From the NCBI RefSeq assembly GCF_905475345.1, contig NC_066591.1, forward strand, positions 3,647,001 through 3,711,000: DNA of 64,000 nt. Direction: 5' to 3'. The notes below the pieces were generated by a model. That model did no database searches. It was not told where the DNA came from and saw nothing but the letters and a program-made list of their open reading frames with translations. Below are positions 1 to 13,500 of the stretch, piece after piece. The position numbers were made by a program, and so were the translations under genes. Each line of letters starts with the position of its first letter. Position 1 is the first letter of the stretch. This DNA comes from Vespula vulgaris. Lineage: Eukaryota > Arthropoda > Insecta > Hymenoptera > Vespidae.

Positions 1-183
1 TAACCAAATTATAGTCTTTATCTACTTGCCAAGAACAAAAGTACGCTCGCTTGACCGAATCGCATACATTTTTACCTACTTGCCATGAAAAAGTTACGTT
101 GTCTGATTAAATCAAAATCGAAATCAATATCCATTTCGACCCCCATATAAAACACACACATCCACGTATCGCGTAATGCACGG

Positions 184-290
184 GGTGGGCTAAAAGTTTC
201 TAGGCTATTCTAAAAACCAATTCACCTTTTTTATCGAGACTCTTTCGAACTTCTACTTGAACGTACGTAGCTTTATACCATTTTGAGCAG
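184..290. mobile_element. Fragment of a mariner-like end
   Basis: gggtgggctaaaagtttctagg resembles the ends of the element at 30804-31019 and the sequence at 30735. It is followed by an attctaaaaaccaattcacc piece and cgagactctttc. The opposite end was not identified. Confidence 0.35.
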
Positions 291-1052
291 CAAATCAAAA
301 AAATAAATAAATAAAAAAATAAAAAAGAGATTTAGTTAACCTTCAAAAACGATTAATTAATTACTCTTCACTCCTTTTTTTTTGTTAATTCTGATTATAA
401 AAAAAAAAGAAAGAAACAAAAAAACCAACAATGCTTCGATTCCGACGAGTCTTTTTTCAAAGTTCTGTTGTCGTTCTTGTTGATATTTTTTTTTTGTTTT
501 GTTTTCGTTTTTCTAGAGAAATCCCCATAAAATCGACGTGGTAAAGGAAACGTACCGAAGTAACACGGTCTCGCGAGTACTAACGAATTTAGTTTAAAAT
601 AGCGTACAACACAAGAACGCTCTTACTGGAAGAGAAGACCTACCCTTAATAGTAAGGGCAGATTGCTGGAGGTAAGGTAGTGTTGTAAAGTGACTCTCAA
701 TATATCTGTGTAGGTGCGTACGTGCGTGCGTACGTGTAAGGACGATGATGGTGGGCTGCGGTGGTAATAGAAGTTGGAGTGTAGGCGTGCGACTGACGTT
801 TATTATTCACTGCGCATTCAGCCACGTTCACCTCCTTTTTCTCTTTATTTCTTTCTTTCTATCCTTCTCTCTTTTTCACTCATTCCTTGTAAAACCAATG
901 TTGCGACACTGCTCTCACTTTTAGCTCTATCTCTGTCTTTTTCTCTACCATCGTACAACCAATGTTGCGGCACTACTATACTATTACTACTACTATTACT
1001 ACTACTACTACTACTACTATTTTCTTTTTTTTCTCTTTCTATCTATTTATCC

Positions 1053-1086
<34 letters not shown>

Positions 1087-1352
1087 TTCTCTTACTCAGG
1101 GTTTTTTTTTCTTTCCTTTTTTTTTTTATCCAAACGAATCTAACAAAAGGCGAATACGAGGCGAACGCTCGTTGGAAATTGTGAAGTTTCGGAAGTGGAA
1201 AATGGGTATTCTTTATACGGCACCATTTCCGATATTACCCAGGGAAGATTTTCTTTTTATCCGATTAGTTTTTCCTTCATCCTACGCTAAAGCTTGCTTT
1301 CTTTCTTTGCTTTGCTCTCTCAATGATTGTGAGAGAGTAATTAAATTTCGTC

Positions 1353-1353
<1 letters not shown>

Positions 1354-1407
<54 letters not shown>
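1354..1407. repeat. (TA)27 microsatellite
   Basis: Pure TA run. Confidence 0.95.
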
Positions 1408-1409
<2 letters not shown>

Positions 1410-2945
1410 ACGAACTCGTATATATGTGTTTATGTATATACTCACTTCTGTGTCCTTTGTCCATGACCGGGTCTCTCCTCAGCTTCACTCTTCTATTCGT
1501 GTTCACTCGTGGCACTGTAAAATAAGGATATACACGTAAGGATAAGTTTTTTATTTAGGTACGTACGGATGCTTTTATTGGTCCTTCTAACGTGTTCGTA
1601 CTTACAATTTTTTTTCTTTTTTTCTCTCTCTCTCTCTCTCTCTCTTTCTTTTATTTCATTCTTTTTTTCATTTTTCTTTTTTTCAGACAAAAGATATGCT
1701 TGACCGATTTGAAATGCATATGTGTATGCGTGGGTGTGGTATCTATTTGATTTTAAATACATATAATCTAATTTTCACGAACTTCGGCGTTTGTTTGGTT
1801 TATTAATTGATTGATCGATTGATTGATTTACTTTTCGATCGGACAAATATACGAAACGATGATTATATGACCATGGATTAATAGAAATGACGACGAAAGA
1901 AAGAGAGAAATTTTTTTTTTTTGGATTTATATAAAATAAATAATGTTTTCTCGTTCGATCGTAATAAATGTGATTTAAACTTGATTCAATACAGATGACA
2001 AACAATTTCATTTCTTTTATCTGATTTTCTTTTTTTCAGTCCAATTTTTCAATGATCGCATATATTATGCAATTGTTTGTAATATTTATCGTGGATAGAA
2101 TTTTGAAAAGAATTCGCGTTTAATAAACGGGATTCATCGACCGTGAAAATGAAAGGCAAGACTAAAGTCCAGCACGAATGAGAGAAGAGAGAATGTGAGA
2201 GAAAAGATCGTAGAAGTGGATAGATTTGGATTTTTTCTTTACAACATAACACAAGGACAGACGATTTCTGCTTGATCTAGCGTAAAGGCGATTTTGGACC
2301 TAACGTCGATTCCATCTCTTGTTCGATACGTGCAACGCCATGTTCGCTCAATAAAGTTAACTTCGTGTTACCTGACGTTGCTTATTTTTAACAAATTGCA
2401 TTCTTTTCTTTTGCATTTTCTTTCTATTTATTATCTTTTTATATCTCACGGAAAACACAATCCTAAGTAGTAACGATGATATTTAATGAAAGAAAATATT
2501 GTTACAAATTTTATTTTATTTAATTGTTTTAATCTTTGATAAATATTATCTATTTTATATTAATTAATCATAAAACGTTCCAACGAATATAATCCTATGT
2601 CAATTATAAGTTTAATAATTCATATTAATTAATTATAAATATATTGCAATCATCAATTTGATCGGATGGAAATTATACAATTTTTATGATTATTAATTAA
2701 TAATTAATATTAATTAATCCTGAATCTTATGACGCGAATGTTGTTGCACGATCAAAATTTTTTATGTAACTCGTGTGTTGATTATTTAACGAAGTTAATT
2801 ATAAAATGTTATAATGAATTTTATATCACATTATTGATTATTATTGAATCGATCATAAAATCGATCGATCATAAAATTTTGTCTTCTTTTTCAAATGAAA
2901 ATTATGAATTGATAGATTTTATATTAAGTCGTTATTGTAACTTAC

Positions 2946-3118
2946 CTAGATCACTGTCGACGTCATGAATAACGATCTTAATGCCCTCCCCATCAACGAG
3001 ACTACCTTGTCTAGGTAAGTCACGTTCCTCTGTTGTGACTCTGCTGACGGCAGCTGGTTGTGCGGCTTTGACTGATCCTGGAGCTGATGTTAGTGCCCTT
3101 ATCGCGTTTATGTCTGGT
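2946..3118 (-). CDS. Fife: Coding exon 9: end of linker before the expected PDZ domain, residues 440-496
   Basis: Acceptor TTTCTAG and the strong donor CTAG|GTAAGT bound 173 bases, phase 2 in and phase 1 out. The exon begins PDINAIRALTSAPGSVKAAQ and ends GEGIKIVIHDVDSDL, with an exposed-strand-like IKIVIHDV that may lead into the PDZ region. The phase-1 donor requires a further exon, which is not found in 1-2945, so the gene continues beyond the left edge. Confidence 0.9.
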
Positions 3119-4898
3119 CTAGAAAGACATTTTATCTTTCCATTATAAAATACACACATATGTGTGTATGTATGAAAGGTCAGACTTATTGAATATTATA
3201 GAATCTAGTCTCGTGTTACCTCAAATTTTTATATCATTTTATTTTTATATTTATGATCGAATGTAGACTTCTACGGTATAAGATTTCATTTAAAGAAAAC
3301 GATCTTGATAATTAAAATATAAAAAAAGAAAAAGAAAAGTGACTGATAAATAAATAGCTTCGAAAACGCCAAGATGTAAAATAACGTTTATTAAAAAATT
3401 CTAATCCGAATTTAATATCTTAATAAGATTCGAAAATGCAAACGTGCAAAAAAGAAATATTTATTAAAAATTTAGAATTTAAAAGATCATTGCACTTGTT
3501 CCAATTGAAATCAAAAAATGAAAAAACTGGTTAATAAATGGAGTACTCGAAGATGCAAGCAGGTAAAAAGAAAAGAAAAATATTTTGATTGAAATTTAGA
3601 AAATTTTTTAATTCTCACAACTGTGATCCTCTTCGTCTGGAACGTCTTTCCTCGTCAGGTATTAAAACAGGCGATTGTGTTACTGTTTGTTGGACCACAG
3701 GAACCGGTGTTGGATCCATGTTAATGATTTTCTCTTCATCAGCACCAACCTCGTATGGTAACATTGGTTTCACCGTGCGAAATGATGCCCTACGTGTAAT
3801 TGGTCTGTCTTCCGGTTCACGAGCACCTAATTTACGTAGGAAATAAAACAAATAATATCAAATGAACACGAAGGATAAAAATGAATGAATCGATCGTGTT
3901 TACAAGTTATATGATGAAAGTATATAATGAAAGCAAATCCATCATAAAAAAGTCATCAAACTCGTATATCTATTATCTTATATCGTATTATTATAATAGC
4001 ATAAACTTAGACGTGTAATAAAATAATTTATAAATTAAACGATATGAAAAATGAAAAGAAACAAAATTAAAAACTAATTAGTGGTGTTATTGTTTTAATA
4101 TTGTTACAACATAAAGCAATACGAAGTAGTGCAATCAAATAATAAGATATATTTATCTTTAAATTATTATAACAAATTAATACAAAATACTATCGTACGA
4201 TAAATGCAATTCTTTACGAATCTCTTTTCATTTTTCTTGTTTTCTTTTTTTTAATCTTCATTCAAGTCAAAATGATTAAATTTTTTAACAAATTGCCAAT
4301 AATTCTAAGAAAAAGAAAAAAAAAGAAGAGAACTTAATTACAATGAAATTATGATTCCTCTTCGTTTTAAATAATAAAAAAAACAATTAGGAAGCTCTGA
4401 TGATTACGTTGTACGATAATAAATAATATCACAAAATCAATAAAATAGCACCTTGAGCCGAAATGGAGGCCCTTTGTTGAGCCGAAGCAATGGCGGCCGC
4501 GTTCAAGCCAGCACTTCCGGGTGGCGTGTAAACGTCGTAGGCCGAAGCACGTCTTGGCAATTGTACCGGAAGTCCAAGGCCAGTATCCGGATGTGGAGAC
4601 TGACTAGTACTTCCGGCCATTGTCCCAGCTGGTTTGATCTCGTCGTCGTAAGATCTTTGTCTTGTCACAAAAGATTTACGACGGACTGCACTACTACTAC
4701 GACGGGCACGTCGTCTTCGTTCCTCTTCATCATCCAAGTCACCTGAACCCGCCATTTCCGATTCTACTTTCGGAAAAGATCAATTGCGACTCTTTGATAT
4801 ATATATTTCAATTGATGTAAAAAGAAAAAAAGAAAAAAAGAGAAAGAGAACAGTTTTGCTATTTGTTTCACATTTTAATCTTTTTCATTTATTTTTCT

Positions 4899-4929
<31 letters not shown>

Positions 4930-7900
4930 CGAAAGTCAGAATAGAAAAAAATGGCTCATAAATCGATTTCAGTCTTTGTTCTTTTTTTTTTGTTATATAA
5001 AAGAAATTTGACGATTGCCATATGAGAACATACGAGTGAAATAATGACATTTTTTAAACAAGCTGGAAATATAGATATATAATTCCGAGGAAAGAAAGAA
5101 ATCAATTACGATGGAGTTATGATTTTTTTTTTAAATAATAAAAAATATATATATATATATGTATATATACATACACACTTATATAGGAACACTACGTCAT
5201 AAATCAATAAAATAGCCCTCGAAACGGAGGCTCGTAAAATTTATATGTTTAAAAAGAAAAGATAAAAAAAAGTCTCGACGAAAACAGTGTTGGATCGAGT
5301 CTTGGAAAATAATCTAGAAACTGTTGGTTTCACCACGAAGCGTATTCCAGAAGGATTTATAAATTAGATTTTTACCTGTAGGCTGAGAACTCTTGACGAC
5401 CCTCTGAGGACTCGTTCCTCTTCCTCTATCCGCTTGATGACGGTCCGGTGATCCACCTCTAGATTTACTCTTACGATCGAGATCTCTCTCCCATTTTAGA
5501 TCCTCTCGGCGCTCCCCTGCAACCTTTCGAAACTACAACATTACGATACGACGATTAGGGCTCGAGGCTGACTACACCATCGCACACATTTACGATGAAG
5601 ATATGCGTCGTCTCTTTCTGTTCGTGTGTATGTGTATATATGTACGTATATATGTGTGGATGAATGAATAGATGTGTGAGTGAACGAATGAGTGAGTGAG
5701 TGGGTGGGTGGGTGGGTGGATGGGTGGTTGATTGTATAAGCGTATGCGTGTGATAGAGGAGCTCGATTCAACAAGCTGATGTTATGTTGTCGTATGTATT
5801 CCATGATCGAGATATGTACACATTATGATCTTGTGTTTACGCTTGTTATGCACTTTGACAACATTCAAAAGCCTAATACGCCATATACAATATGTAACGT
5901 GTGTTTTTTAAGTACAATAGATTAATATTTACCCTTTTTTCTATCTTTTTTTTTTTTTTTTTTTAACGGTGTTGTTTTCTTTTCTCTTTTCTTTTCTTTC
6001 TTCTTACGGCATTGTCATTGACGTTTAAGATAATGTTCTTTTTTTTTTTTTAATACACTTATGTCATCGTCATTAATATGTTTATAGTATAGTAGTTGTT
6101 TTTTTATGCATGTCATGGACATAAATATTTTTTATAATGTCATTCTTCCAACGTAATTGCTTAATGATCAAATCATTTTAAATCTCCTCGATAAATATTA
6201 TTATCATGAATTTATTATTGATGGAAATATCCAAGATATTTATTTATTCAATTCTCATTATTAAATTTTCCTTATTAAAATTTATAATAACACTATAGAA
6301 TTTAATTTTTATATGATATATATCAGAATAACAAGATTTGGTCATTTCTTTCGTCGAACTTTATTTCTCAATATATTTTTGTTTCATATCACCAAGTTAT
6401 GATTTTCTTTCTTTTCTCTCTCTCTCTCTTTCTCGTTTTTTTTCTTTTTCTTTTATTTCTTTACTTGTTATCATGGGAAAACAAATATTCGTTCGTAAAA
6501 AAACATCGAAGCTTTCCATCCGAGTGCAATATTTTCTATATTTGCGCGAAATTTTTTTCGATTATTTCGATTGAGTGTTTCGTACGATCTTACCACAACG
6601 AAGAGTCGATCACAAACATGCGGTTTATTTGTTATCGTTCGAGGAAAACATAAAAGAATATTTTGATAGGTCACGTTAAATTTTTCTACTCTCGATATTA
6701 CCGTGACAACTAAATAACCACAATATCAATAACAATGATAATTAAATGGAACAAAAATTACTTTTATTATTTCCTTTTTTTTATTTACGATAATAAAACG
6801 ATTTTATAAGTTTCCATTCGATTAAAAAAAAATTTTTGCCTACAACGATAACAATTATTTTCATAGTAACGACAAATATAAATTAGTTTTTGAAAATCAC
6901 GTAATAGTTTTGAAACGGTTCATAAGTTTATAAGTAATTTTAATAAATATCGATTAGCTATTATCGAGAGACTTTTTTCTAGGCCATTTTATATCTTTTG
7001 TTCTTTTTCTTTTTTTTTTATTTATTTTTTTTTTCAGTTTATAAAACTACAAGATTAATTAAACCACCAGCTTAAACAAAATACTCAACGTTTAATATTA
7101 GTAATATTCCGTCTATTCTGTGTAATAATAATAAAATAAATAAATAAATAAATAATAATAAAAATTAGGATGTACGGAAATGTTTTATAGCAATCTTTCA
7201 ATGTAACTACCAATTCAATCGATCGACTGTTCCAGTCTTGTTGTTTAATCCGCGAAATATTTTTCACCGTTCGAATATTATTTTTTTTTCTTTCTTTATT
7301 TTTTTTTCTCTCCTCTCTCCTCTCCCCCTCCTTTTTTTTATAATGGCACGCACAGCTTCGTCGATATTGGAGATCGTGCGAACAATCTATGCGAACATAT
7401 TTCTACCTGTATATGTACGTAACGTATATACGTACATAAATGTTCAATGAGAAATGATAGGTAGTATTACGAACGATAAGAGAAAGAGAATGAGAGAAAG
7501 AGAAAGAGAAAGAGAAAGAGAGATGCTTCGTCCATAGAAAAAAAAGGGAAAAAAATAAGAGAAAAAAGCAACAAAAAAAAAAAATTGATAAAGAAGCTTG
7601 CTCGAATTTTTATTTCACGGATCGGAAACTCTAAAGACCAAAAAAATGTTCTGTCTATTATTATCTGTTTCTCTTCCTCGTTTTTTCTTTTTCCCTTTTC
7701 ATTTTCTCTCTCTCTCTCTCTCTTTTTATTACTATTTTTTTTCCTTCTCGGAAAAGGACAAGAAGATTCGAAATGTGTTTTTTTTTTTCTTTGTTCTATG
7801 ATTCGTTTCCATTGTTTTAATATTTATATCCTGATTTGTATCGTAGAATTTTTTTGACAACATTGAAAAACAAAGCCGTGCAATTTCCTATTTATCTGTG

Positions 7901-9491
7901 TATCTATTTCATGATCTATGAATGTATGTATGTGTTTGTGTGTGCGTGTGTGTGTGCGATAACATAGTTACGAGATGCGATATCAGAAGATGTTATATTC
8001 GTATATTGTTATTAAATTTTTGGCGAGAAAAATATTCGATGAAAATAATTTTTTCTTTTTTCTCCTCCCTTTCTTTTTCCTTTTTTTTTTCTCTGGAAGA
8101 ACGATACACTCATCCCTAATATCCAATTATTTTTTTTCTTCTCCCGCGATATTGTTGAAATTGATTGGATTTTATAATCAATTTATTAAGATGCGATTTA
8201 TGTGTTATTACATTTTTTTTTTTTTATTTCAAATAAAATTAAGCGTGCCAACGTCGATTGAAACATACAAAGACTCGATATATGATCTTGTCAAGTGAGT
8301 CAAAAAATTCACGTCAAGTTAGCTTTCAATCATTTTCTCTCTCTCTCTCTCTCTCACTCTCTGTCAGTCTCTATCTAATTCTCTTTCACACTCTTTTATT
8401 CCGTCACTCTATATCTCACTCTTTCTCTTTTCACTCTCTTTCATTCTCTTTCGCACTCTTTCATACTCTTTTACTATCTTTCACATTTTCTCACTCTCTC
8501 TCTTTTTGACTTTTTTATACTCTCTTATCCTTCCTTTTTTTTATACTCTCGCTCTCACTCAAATTATAAAAAAAAAAAAAAAAAAAAAGAAAAGAAAAAA
8601 GTTAAAAAAAAAAAGAAAAGAAAAAAACCATGAACGAAAGATCAATTTTTTGGAAATCATCGAAGATACAACAGTAATAAAAATTTCTGACTGATTTCTA
8701 TCCAATGTATATTGTATACAATATAGGGATTATATTTAATTTCTACAAAATTTAATTTAGAAGAATAAATACCTATATAATTTCTTAAATAAATAAAAAC
8801 GGCAAACATTTTCTGATCACATCTCGTATATATGTATATATGTGTATATCTATATATGTATGCATGTATGTATGTATGTATGTATGTATGTATGTATGTA
8901 GATATAGAATGTAGATGTATATGTTTACGCAATAAGCTGCTCAAACCTTGTATATATATGTATATACGTACGTATATATATATATATATATATATTTGTG
9001 TGAAGGCAAGAAGCTATGGTTAAAGCAATAAAAGCTATCATCCTCCGTTGTTAACAGCTGAACACCATGAAACGAAGCCATTAGCTTACACAAAGCGGAA
9101 CACATTGAGAAACAACGTTTCTCTTGGGTCACATGTTAATTACAGCGATACTAATTTTCGTTCTTGCTGGCTGGATTATTGCTTTTGGCTTAACGAATAA
9201 AGGAAGATATATAATATGGTTTCAAAATGTATAATATATAAATGAATCAAATGTATGAATATTATTCACAATATTCATATTAATGTTTCAAATTAGATCG
9301 CCCATTTTGAATTTTCATTATTGATAAAAACTAGTAATAAGCTTTGTTTTGGCATTTGTAATAAGTCATTATGACGAATAATTTAATTTATTGATTAATT
9401 ATTAATTGATTATTAAACGAGACGAAAGCTTACGTTTTCATTTTTTTTTATTGTTTTTATCAAGTAAATATTCTATACGTTGTAAAAAGTA

Positions 9492-9532
<41 letters not shown>

Positions 9533-10477
9533 TATATATATATACATATATATCCATATATACTGGATATTTTAATGAAGAATATTTTAATTGAGATTGA
9601 AATCAATGTTAAATGTATCTACATTTTCTGTTCCATTACTGATCGAATATAACTCTTTTGTAATTTGCAATAAATGGATTTAATGAATAGCTACATTAAA
9701 TTTACATTTAAATTAATCTGTTAAACGTGGCTCGAATTCAGCGGATTTTCTCTACTGATAAAAAAAGAAAAAGAAAAAAAAAGAAAAAGTAACATTTTCA
9801 TAAATCTATTATAAATAAATCCAATGACTACTTAAAACAACATTAAAATCCATGTATTATTAAACGAGGTCGGCATTTAAATTAATCACAAGTATATATT
9901 TTAGTTATTGACGAAGAGCACAAACCATATTATTATCTTCCCTGTTTATATTTTGATTTTGATTTTGATTTGATTCATATTCATATCAATCGAATCTAAA
10001 AATTTAATTATCACAAAACTTTGACGTTTTTAATACCTTTTCGAGTTCCTTCAAGCTGGCAGGCGATACATCAGAGTGTCTTCGTAATTCTGGGCTTCTT
10101 GGTGGTGCCAAGCCACTTCCAATACCACCTAGTTGACTGCCACTTTGACAACCGAGTCTTGCATCGCTATGTCTTCTTTGCAATGCTTCAAGAATCGGTA
10201 CTTCGAGAAGAGAATCTGTTGACTCTTGCGTCACAATTGGCTGGTCCCTTGAGGCAATCTTTCGACGACAAACGCTGCATCTCCAAGATGACTACAATGA
10301 TACGCAAAAATTCACAAATTTATATCTATATGTATATATAATAATTAATTAGTAATTTATACAAATATATATATATACATAATAGAAAAAGAAATTATGT
10401 TTATATGACGAGTGTATATAAAATTTTATATATACATGTATATGCATATGTATTGTAAAAAAAGTAAAAATTAAAAA

Positions 10478-10527
<50 letters not shown>

Positions 10528-13500
10528 TATATTATACAAGAGTGTATAAAAGTCGAAAAATTTATATATATATATGTGTGTGTGTTAATTAATTAATAAA
10601 TGAAATATTCTTAAAAGGTTATCTTTAAATAGCATATTTACATACGATTATAATTAATTATCAGAAAATTATCATTGAACTTTCTACTTTTTAATTATCA
10701 ACCACATCCTGTTGAAATTAATTAACAAAGAAATTTGTAATCGATTTCTATCTACGTAATACAGTTAAAATTAATCAAGAACTAATCGTCATTGATCTCT
10801 AATTAATTTTCAACGTAGAATTGAAATCAATTACCAAAAGATTTTCAACAAATTTTTCACTTTTTCAATTATACACACGCGATTGAAGTTAATTAAGAAA
10901 AGAAATAATATATAATCGAGTTTTATCTGCACACGTGCGCAATTATAATTTATTCAAAATCAATCGTAAACTATTTCTAACTAATTATCTACGTAAATTG
11001 AACGTACGATTGAAATCGATTATTATAAAAAATTATCCTTACACTTTTTCATTATTAACATACAAATTGACATTAATCAAGAAAAAAAAGAAAAATGAAA
11101 AAAAAAGAAAAAGAAAAAAAAAACAATTATCTACGTAAGTTTGATCATTGGATACATTCGTGAACAATTTCTTTCTTGAATTTCATTTTTAATTTTTTTT
11201 TAATTGAATACTTTTGTTTTTTTTTCTTTTTTTTTTACAGCAATTAATTTTCTCTTTACCTTTTTTTTTTCTTTTATTTTTATTTCTCTTTATGCTACTC
11301 TTTCTTTTTCTCACTTACTTCAAAACGAACACTTATATACGTTACAAGATGCGAATCGAGTAAACGAAACGATTAATAGTCATCAAGAAAATTTACCTGA
11401 TCGTCTGAATTCGTTGTCGTCGAGTACGATGCACAATCCTCGCAAACTTTGTGTTGACATTCGCAGCAAGTCCTCGAAGCTTCTTCCGGTCCAAAGGATT
11501 TCCGGCAAACTCTACATTCTTCACCGCTGCTCGTTTTACTTCCTGCCTCAGGCTTTCTATTGTAACAATCAATTTCCAATTTATTGCATCGAGCGTACAA
11601 AACAGAGGAGAGAATAAAAGTAAAAAGAAAATAAAAAAAAAGAAGCAACGAAAAAAAGTAGAAAAGAAAAAAGAAATCAACTTTCGTAGAGATCAATGTC
11701 GAAATTGATCTCGTTGAATTTTTTCGTTCGCTTTAATTTCATTCTTCTTTTTCTTTTTCTTTTTTATTATTATTTTTTTTTCTTTTCTCAATATTGTAAT
11801 CGTAACAATATCGTAAGCGTATTTGTGGCGTGTAGTTTAACGAATATTGTTAAGCTTCGAAAGTGCCATAACTCGTTGGAATATCGATAAATTGATACGT
11901 TGTAGACGCTCGTTAAAAACTTTAGTTAAGCTTTGAATATCGATTAATTTTTCTTAAGTTTGAAATATCGATTATTGTTGAAAAGAAAGGAACAAGAACA
12001 ATTGTTCTCCACGAAATAAATGTAAATAATATTACATTTCTTTACCTTTTAAAATTTAATAACTTTTGTCGTTTCAAAGATTTTTTTTCTTTCATTAGAA
12101 TCAATAGGACACCGCCGTTTGATCATATCTTATTAATTTTATATTGATTAATTTTACGTGATGACGAATAAAAATATCGAAATGAAAAAAAGGAAAGAAA
12201 AAAAAAAAAGAATGAATTATGAAGTTTGTAGTTTTATCATTCAGTTCCAGTTTTACATTTTCTACTTCATTCAATTACACGAAATTTTAATAAAACTAGA
12301 AAAAAAGAAAAAGAAGAAAGAGAAAAACAAAGAGAGAAAAAAAAACAATTCAATAAAAAGTTATAAACCAATTTTTAAAAAGGATACTTCGTTATTCACT
12401 TCTATTTATTTGATCAGTAATAGTTTCATTCATCAATTGTTAAACATTTTGTAAAATAAAAATAATCAATATATATATATATATATATAAATATTTTGAT
12501 TATTATAAATAGAGATTGCCTCATAGTTTTTTTTAGGATTGCATCAGGATATACATTATGTAATGACGATATTTTATTATAAATGTAGATCAAGGTATTA
12601 CTTAAAATATTGAAAAAGAAGTTTAAAATTACTGACCCGATTTAATAATGGCCAATACCATTTAATTACATCAAACCATTCGTTCTATTTTTCTTTTTAT
12701 TTTCCTAATATTATAGTTACACAACATGGAGTATACGTAAAGAATCGATTTTTACGAAGGTAGTCGGTACGGTTGTTGCACATCTGAAAAATTCTCAAAC
12801 TTTAAATTTTCATCTCCGGAAAATAAAAAGAAAGAAGAACAAACGATGTGAAACCGGAATGTTCATTAATCTTCGATCTCTCTCTCTCTCTCTTTCTCTC
12901 TCTCTCGTTCTCTCATTCGTATATTCAATATCATTCCAACAAAACGAAGTAGGATAACTCAATTATTTTTTTTTTATTTAAATCTTTTCCCTTTCTTTTT
13001 GTTTGTTTTTTCTCTTTTTATTTTACGAACGACCTTCGTATTAGTGCAAAGAAGAAAAAGGATCAGATGAGATAGACAGATAGATAGATAGAGAGAGCAT
13101 AAAGAAATCTGGTTTGCTCATCGTGAATTAACTTTATTAAGCAATTCCATTAACACGGATCGCTGAGATTGCTCTTATTGTAAAATATAACAAGATCCTT
13201 GAAGATCTATTGTAAAGTCAGATCATTTTATATTTTATCGTGCACAAGTATCGAATTTATTGCACCAATTTACTAGACGATAAAGATTTCAGATATGATT
13301 TATTTCGTTCGATTCTTCCTCTCTAAAGAGAATTTCTTTATTTCTTTAGTTATTTCTTTTAAATCTCATCGAATCGATATGTATTATATATTTAAAATGT
13401 ATCTAAAAATTCTATCGATCTATATAATATGTAAATATATATTATTACATATTTTAATAATAATAATAATTATCTAATATATATATATATATATATGACG

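Larger units (their letters stand above)
1..2945 (-). other. Intron 9, partial: no exon found
   Basis: The 2.9 kb left of exon 9 holds simple repeats and AT-rich sequence. I looked on the minus strand for a phase-1 exon carrying a PDZ core and found none. Contents include a mariner-end fragment near 184-230, CT tracts at 1066-1087 and 1623-1645, a (TA)27 tract at 1354-1407, and ordinary AT-rich DNA from 2400 to 2930. Confidence 0.7.
4764..5375 (-). other. Intron 6 containing decayed exon-derived sequence
   Basis: This 612-base intron separates exons 6 and 7. It carries a T-rich tract next to exon 7 (4903-4928), a (TA)n run near 5146-5170, and relics resembling the end of exon 7 and part of exon 8, described as separate entries. 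Confidence 0.65.
5524..10036 (-). other. Intron 5: low-complexity and AT-rich DNA
   Basis: This 4.5 kb intron holds a GGGT tract (5701-5729), GA/CT and T-rich tracts (6415-6430, 7490-7520, 7700-7725, 8338-8352), a (GTAT)n run (8858-8900), and (TA)n at 8974-8994 and 9492-9550. No exon-like segment with compatible phase was found, and none is needed because exons 5 and 6 join in phase 0. Confidence 0.65.
10292..11396 (-). other. Intron 4, splitting the zinc finger; about 175-185 bp tandem repeat inside
   Basis: The intron falls between the third and fourth cysteine pairs. It contains a (TA)n tract at 10481-10525 and diverged tandem units marked by acttttt-aatta-like words at 10686, 10859 and 11043, each followed by a gaaatt/gaagttaattaa.. 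piece. Confidence 0.65.

Noticed and set aside
774..1408. Overlapping plus-strand frames with many Leu/Ser/Phe
   Set aside because: Two different frames of the same CT/ACT repeats are both open, as expected of simple repeats rather than a gene.
4453..4746. Plus-strand open frame opposite exon 7
   Set aside because: It is the antisense of a coding exon whose frame, phases and splice sites are well supported.
7321..7450. Short plus-strand frame MARTASSILEIVRTIYANIF
   Set aside because: Only 35 codons after the local ATG, in intron 5, with no signals around it. Kept only as a note.
8941..9132. Possible extra exon in intron 5 on the minus strand (with a GTAAG-like donor near 9090)
   Set aside because: The only usable frame meets a stop before any acceptor, and exons 5 and 6 already join in phase.
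11204..11617. Plus-strand frame of about 137 codons opposite exon 4
   Set aside because: Starts in a T-rich tract and then reads antisense through the zinc-finger exon.
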